DNA of 43,693 nucleotides, from positions 1 to 43,693 of the forward strand of contig PNKH01000069.1 in the NCBI GenBank assembly GCA_013822345.1. The letters are read 5' to 3'. The DNA is from Isosphaera sp. (GTDB taxonomy: Bacteria; Planctomycetota; Planctomycetia; Gemmatales; Gemmataceae). Within the stretch, counting starts at the first letter, position 1; the number at the start of each line of letters is the position of its first letter. The notes beneath the pieces are model-generated. The model made no database searches, had not been told where the DNA came from, and saw only the letters and a program-made list of their open reading frames with translations. The position numbers and the translations under genes are program-made. Below, in pieces: positions 40,015 to 43,693 of the stretch.

Positions 40015-41571
40015 CTACTCCTTCGGCGGGACATGGTATCTCGGCTCGACCACCAGCACGTCGCACAGGCCCCACGGGGTGACGCCGAACAGCGTGTCCA
40101 GCAGACCCCGCCCATAGGTCCGCCGCAGGCTCACCTCCTCGACGACGCCGAGGCTCGGCGGGATCGCCTGGCGGAACCCGGCGAGCGACTCCCGGTGGGT
40201 GAACAGGATCACCGTCCGCGGCCGGTGGTGGCACGCCACCAGCAGCCGGTTCACGTCCCGGGTGCGGACGTTCCGCAAGTCGGAGCGGTCCGAGTAGAAC
40301 GCCAGCGAGTCGCAGTTCCGCGGGAAGCAGACGACGGCGGTGGATGGGTCGGCGACGAACCGCCCGACCAGCTCCGGCCGGCCGAACGGCGACCGCTCCC
40401 GGGCGTACCACGGCACCCCGACGTGGTGGACGAGTAGCACGAACGCCGCCATCCCGCCGACCATCAGCCGGGTGCTTGCGGCGGTATTCCAGCGGGTGCG
40501 GGCGACGAACTCGCCGGCGGCCAGGCAGAGGAACGGGTATGCCGGCAGGACGTACGTCGGCAGCTTGCTCCCGGAGCAGCTGAAGAAGAACACGCACCAC
40601 AGCCCGGCGAGCAGCCAGAACCCGCCGGCCGGGCTGCCGCCGGCGTCGCCGCGGACGAGCCGCCACCCGAGCGCCGCCAGCAGGATCGTGCCGGGTAGCA
40701 GCCCGCCGACGAGGATCGGGACGTAGTACCAGACCGGCTGGAGGTGGTCGAACGGCTGGAGGAACCGCAGCACGTTGTGCTGCCAGAAGAAGTGCCCGAG
40801 GAACTCCGGCCGCTCCCGGTACATCGCCAGGTACCACGGCACGTTCACCGCGAAGACGACGGCGAAGAACACGGCGTACCACGGCCAGCGGACGCGGGCC
40901 GACGTCCCCGACAGCATCCCGTAACACCACAGCGGGACGAACAGCAGCACCTCGGAGATCGGCCCCTTCGTCAGGAACCCGAGTCCCGACGCGACCGCCG
41001 CCGCGAGCCACCACCCCGGCCGGAACACCCCGGTCCGCACCGCCTCGAACCCGCACAGCACCGACACCGTGACGCAGAGCGTCAGGAGTCCGTCGAGGAG
41101 GAGCAACCGGGCGACGCACACGAACCCCGGGGCGACGCTCAGGAGTAACGCTGCCCAGAGCGCCGCCCGCTCGCCGAGGCTCCGCCGGCCGATCAGGTAG
41201 ACGGCGAGGATGGTCAGGTGGACGCACACCGCCGGCACCAGCCGGGCCGCCGCGGGGGAGACGCCGAACGCCTGGTACGATAAGGCGACGAGCCAGTAGG
41301 TGAGCGGCGGCTTGTCGAGGTACGGCTCGCCCTGGAGGGTCGGCACCACCCACGACCCGGTGGTCAGCATCTCCTTCGGGATCTGGGCGTACCGCCCCTC
41401 GTCGGGTTCGAGCAGGTGGAAGTCGAGGGTCGGGTAGAGGATCGCGGCCGGGAGCAGCAGGACGAGCAGCAGCGACCCGCGGCGGACGCGGGTGTCGGCG
41501 TCCGCGGCGCCGGGGAACAGCACCCGGGCGAACAGGAACGACAGCCACCCGGGGAGCGAGCGCGGTTCCAT
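40015..41571 (-). CDS. ArnT/PMT-type glycosyltransferase (GT39/GT83-like)
   Basis: A 518-residue protein with about eleven membrane helices. The N-terminal catalytic loop reads LEPDEGRYAQIPKEMLTTGSWVVPTLQGEPYLDKPPLTYWL (about 54-94), the D-E-x-R-Y and K-P-P motifs of ArnT-like enzymes that move a sugar from a polyprenyl carrier to lipid A or protein. Next come FLTKGPISEVLLF and NVPWYLAMYR. The C-terminal soluble domain starts near 400. Substrate unknown: sugar donor could be arabinose- or mannose-type. The ATG at 41571 defines the first helix. It is divergent from the repeat protein gene (210 bp). Confidence 0.87.
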   Translation of the reverse strand: MEPRSLPGWLSFLFARVLFPGAADADTRVRRGSLLLVLLLPAAILYPTLDFHLLEPDEGRYAQIPKEMLTTGSWVVPTLQGEPYLDKPPLTYWLVALSYQAFGVSPAAARLVPAVCVHLTILAVYLIGRRSLGERAALWAALLLSVAPGFVCVARLLLLDGLLTLCVTVSVLCGFEAVRTGVFRPGWWLAAAVASGLGFLTKGPISEVLLFVPLWCYGMLSGTSARVRWPWYAVFFAVVFAVNVPWYLAMYRERPEFLGHFFWQHNVLRFLQPFDHLQPVWYYVPILVGGLLPGTILLAALGWRLVRGDAGGSPAGGFWLLAGLWCVFFFSCSGSKLPTYVLPAYPFLCLAAGEFVARTRWNTAASTRLMVGGMAAFVLLVHHVGVPWYARERSPFGRPELVGRFVADPSTAVVCFPRNCDSLAFYSDRSDLRNVRTRDVNRLLVACHHRPRTVILFTHRESLAGFRQAIPPSLGVVEEVSLRRTYGRGLLDTLFGVTPWGLCDVLVVEPRYHVPPKE

Positions 41572-41781
41572 CCGTAGGGTCTCCGGCGACAGCGGCCGGG
41601 GACTATCGCGCGCCGCCGGCCGCCGGGTCAACCCGGGGTGCGCGGCCGCCGCGTGCCCACCGCTGGTCACCCGGTTGTCACCGCCTCCGACGGTTCTGCT
41701 GCGGCGCCGGCGTTTCGCGCCCCGGTCCGCGATTTGCCGCGTACCATGCCCATATCCCTGTCGCCACCGGAGGATCGTCCT

Positions 41782-42921
41782 GTGCGGAAGCACCTGTCCG
41801 TGATGCTGGCCGCGTGCGGGGCGGCCGTCGCCCTGCTCCCGGCCCGGCCGTCGGTCGCCCAGCCCGCCCCCGCCGCCGACCCGAAGGCGCTGGCCGAGAA
41901 TGCCGCCGGGTTCCTGAAGAAGTCGCAGAACGCGGACGGCAGCTGGGGGAAGGAGCCGCAGAACCGCGGGGTGACCGGGATCGTCGTCGCCGGGCTGATC
42001 CGGACCGGGACGAAGCCGGACGAGGCGCCGGTCGCCAAGGGGGTGAAGTTCATTGAGGGCCTGGTGAGCAAGGACGGGCACATCGCCGGGAACGACGACA
42101 AGGCGATCCTCATCAACTACACGACCAGCATCAACGTGATGGCCCTGACCGCGGCCGACCCGGACAAGTACAAGGCGGTGGTCGCCGGGGCCGCGAAGTA
42201 CCTGAAGGAGTACCAGTGGGACGAGGCGCGGGGGAAGAAGGAGGACAGCGACTTCTACGGCGGGGCCGGGTACGCCGGGGACAAGTCGCGGCCGGACCTG
42301 TCGAACACCGCGTTCTTCCTGGAGGCGCTGAAGGACGCCGGGGTGAGTAAGGACGACCCGGCGTTCAAGAAGGCGGCGGTGTTCGTGAGCCGGTGCCAGA
42401 ACCTGAAGAGCGAGTTCAACCAGGCCCCGTGGGCGGCGAAGACCAACGACGGGAGCTTCGTCTACACCGGGGCGAACGGGGGCGAGAACCGGCGGGACGA
42501 CGCCGCCCGGACGACCGACATGGGCGGGTACGGGAGCATGACCTACGCCGGGATCAAGAGCCTGATCTACGCCGGGGTGAGCAAGGACGACCCGCGGCTG
42601 AAGAAGGCGCTGGAGTGGGTGGGGAAGAACTACACGCTGGACGCGAACCCGGGGATGCCGGAGGCGAACAGCCAGCGGGGGCTGTACTACTACTACCACA
42701 CGTTCGCGAAGTGCATGGCGGCGCTGGGCGAGGACACGTTCACCGACGCGAAGGGTGTGAGGCACGACTGGCGGGCGGACCTGCTGGCGGCGCTGGCGAA
42801 GCGGCAGAAGCCGGACGGCAGTTGGGTGAACGAGAACGACCGGTGGATGGAGGGCGACCCGAACCTCGTCACCGGGTACGCGCTCTTAGCTTTGTCCCAC
42901 GTTAACAAGCCCCATAAGTAA
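41782..42921 (+). CDS. Exported prenyltransferase/squalene-oxidase-repeat protein
   Basis: A 379-residue protein with a signal peptide (VRKHLSVMLAACGAAVALLPARPSVAQ). The rest has repeats of the alpha/alpha-toroid fold: ENAAGFLKKSQNADGSWGKEPQ, AVAKGVKFIEGLVSKDGHI, AAKYLKEYQWDE, AAVFVSRCQNL, ALEWVGKNYTL, LLAALAKRQKPDGSWVNENDRWMEG. No DxDD or zinc-Cys motif of cyclases or prenyltransferases is found, so it may be non-enzymatic. The start is the GTG at 41782 behind GGAGG at 8 nt. Its stop lies 26 nt before a hairpin. Confidence 0.82.
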   Translation: MRKHLSVMLAACGAAVALLPARPSVAQPAPAADPKALAENAAGFLKKSQNADGSWGKEPQNRGVTGIVVAGLIRTGTKPDEAPVAKGVKFIEGLVSKDGHIAGNDDKAILINYTTSINVMALTAADPDKYKAVVAGAAKYLKEYQWDEARGKKEDSDFYGGAGYAGDKSRPDLSNTAFFLEALKDAGVSKDDPAFKKAAVFVSRCQNLKSEFNQAPWAAKTNDGSFVYTGANGGENRRDDAARTTDMGGYGSMTYAGIKSLIYAGVSKDDPRLKKALEWVGKNYTLDANPGMPEANSQRGLYYYYHTFAKCMAALGEDTFTDAKGVRHDWRADLLAALAKRQKPDGSWVNENDRWMEGDPNLVTGYALLALSHVNKPHK

Positions 42922-42946
42922 CTCCGGAAGGACCAAGAGTACGGCA

Positions 42947-42988
42947 AGCGGGCCCCGGCGGGCGGGTACGGCCCAGCCGGGGCCCGCT
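42947..42988. terminator. 13-bp-stem hairpin, possible terminator
   Basis: Arms 42947-42959 and 42976-42988 pair perfectly around a 16-nt loop, starting 26 nt after the stop of the repeat-protein gene. A small CATTCAG-AA-CTGAATG palindrome follows at 42989-43004. A run of T is missing, so termination is only likely from position. Confidence 0.45.
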
Positions 42989-43016
42989 CATTCAGAACTG
43001 AATGGGTAGCAAGCGG

Positions 43017-43022
43017 TATAAT
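43017..43022 (+). promoter_or_regulatory. Consensus TATAAT, possible -10 element
   Basis: A perfect TATAAT lies 33 nt before the ATG of the DUF4062 gene, in an otherwise GC-rich region. No good -35 hexamer at 16-18 nt is seen; TTCAGA at 42991 is 20 nt away. Support is therefore partial. Confidence 0.35.
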
Positions 43023-43055
43023 GACGTGTAGCCGCAACCGGCAGCGAGAACGCCC

Positions 43056-43693
43056 ATGTCTACCGCACCAGTGGTGTTCGTCTCGTCTACGGTCCACGAC
43101 CTGAAAGACTTGCGGTCGGCTCTTCGGTACTGGCTTGGGGAGTGGGGCTTCTGCTCAAGGTTTTCCGAGTTCAACGACTTCCCCCAACTTCCCGATCTCA
43201 ACTCCTACGACTCGTGCTTGAAGGCCATCGACGAGGCGAACTACTTCGTGCTTCTGATCGGCCATCGAATCGGCGGGTGGTATGACAAAGAGCGGGGTGT
43301 TTCCATCACGCAGAAGGAGTACCAGTACGCCTACGACCGGGCGAGGGCAGGGCAGATCAAAATCATCCCGTTCGTGAGACGCGACCTGTGGACTGTGCTT
43401 CAGGACCGGGGTGACGTGACTCGGGCGGTGCAGAGCGACGTCGCACTCGCTCCTGACACGAAAGCATACCTTGCCGAAGCGTTTGGAGCATACGGGTCAA
43501 AGTTTGCGGACGACGCCAAGCACATCTTCGGCTTTGTCGAGGAGGTGACCCGCAAAGAGGAGATGAGGAAGGCCGGTTCGGCACACACGTCGAGGCCGGC
43601 CGGGAACTGGGTGTACACTTTCGAGACCTTCGGCGAGATCGTAGACACACTTCGGGTACAACTCGGTTTTCGCCACGACTTGCGACAGGAGTC
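43056..43693 (+). CDS. DUF4062 domain protein, N-terminal part (runs off the window)
   Basis: The frame is open from the ATG at 43056 to the right edge, 212 codons without a stop. The N terminus VVFVSSTVHDLKDLRSALRY, then LKAIDEANYFVLLIGHRIGG, QKEYQYAYDRARAGQIKIIPFVR, match DUF4062, a TIR-like Rossmann domain that often heads STAND NTPases and other large signalling proteins. After about residue 140 a linker with KEEMRKAGSAHTS is followed by an unidentified region. Codon use shifts to A/T-ending codons (CTT, TTT, AAA, GCA, TCA), unlike the neighbours, a sign of recent transfer. The C terminus, and so the full function, is outside the window. Confidence 0.72.
   Translation, partial: MSTAPVVFVSSTVHDLKDLRSALRYWLGEWGFCSRFSEFNDFPQLPDLNSYDSCLKAIDEANYFVLLIGHRIGGWYDKERGVSITQKEYQYAYDRARAGQIKIIPFVRRDLWTVLQDRGDVTRAVQSDVALAPDTKAYLAEAFGAYGSKFADDAKHIFGFVEEVTRKEEMRKAGSAHTSRPAGNWVYTFETFGEIVDTLRVQLGFRHDLRQE

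Noticed and set aside
38255-41548. A 1097-codon minus-strand ORF
   Set aside because: Only its last 126 residues (DUF309) are convincing. The rest crosses the GspF-like gene and a repeat, and lies in a wrong frame of the ArnT-like gene.
43363-43650. Two overlapping minus-strand ORFs at the right edge
   Set aside because: They lie opposite the open DUF4062 frame, which has domain motifs and codon structure; the minus frames have neither.
1-43693. tRNA or rRNA genes
   Set aside because: No sequence with a T-loop GGTTCGAxTCC, a cloverleaf partner arm and a CCA end was recognised by eye. A tRNAscan or Infernal run could still find one.

Overview
The window looks like chromosomal DNA from a planctomycete, most likely a member of the Gemmataceae. 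Signs are very high GC with G/C third positions, many GTG starts behind GGAGG-type ribosome sites, a TIGR02996 'repeat-companion' protein, a secreted protein with the planctomycete N-terminal LLEGRDVPA-type motif, WD40 and FHA proteins, and gaps filled with long palindromes. This placement is inference from gene content; no rRNA or tRNA gene was seen.

Layout. Positions 1-5108: the end of a WD40 gene, a MazEF-like toxin-antitoxin cassette bounded by a perfect 71-bp direct repeat that duplicates the 3' end of the next gene, a large GH38-like gene with a dispersed palindrome inserted in frame, and a zinc-ribbon membrane protein. 5264-9631: an orphan response regulator with a GAF-like region, a small subtilisin-like protease, a TIGR02996 protein and a ceramidase-like exported protein. 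9831-21787: an acyltransferase, an APC-type permease, an M20 amidohydrolase, a DUF2721 protein, an alpha/beta hydrolase, two secreted proteins of unknown role, a beta-helix protein, a small zinc-finger protein and a solute-binding lipoprotein. 21936-28185: an FHA protein, mutY with a Glu at the usual catalytic Asp, a matrixin-like protease with FG-GAP repeats, and ilvB without a neighbouring ilvN. 28255-30438: a four-gene string in which every junction is a 4-nt GTGA overlap (DUF104-like antitoxin, PIN toxin, membrane protein, methyltransferase). 30632-35113: a lipoprotein, ResB and an enlarged CcsA, a system II cytochrome c maturation cluster. 35285-42921: a Gfo/Idh/MocA oxidoreductase, mnmA, a DUF309/LON-domain pair, a GspF-like protein, an ArnT-like glycosyltransferase and an exported prenyltransferase-repeat protein. 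From 43056 an unfinished DUF4062 gene with clearly more A/T-ending codons runs off the right edge.

The most unusual aspect is the repeat landscape. At least a dozen long, mostly perfect inverted repeats of several unrelated families occupy the gaps, and most lie within about 45 nt of a stop codon. Members of one family have also entered a coding sequence in frame and resemble part of a twin-arginine signal peptide. I see no complete transposon, prophage, CRISPR array or plainly novel multi-gene defence system. The best candidates for new biology are the palindromes in terminator position, the 71-bp-repeat toxin cassette, the coupled PIN operon and the truncated DUF4062 gene.
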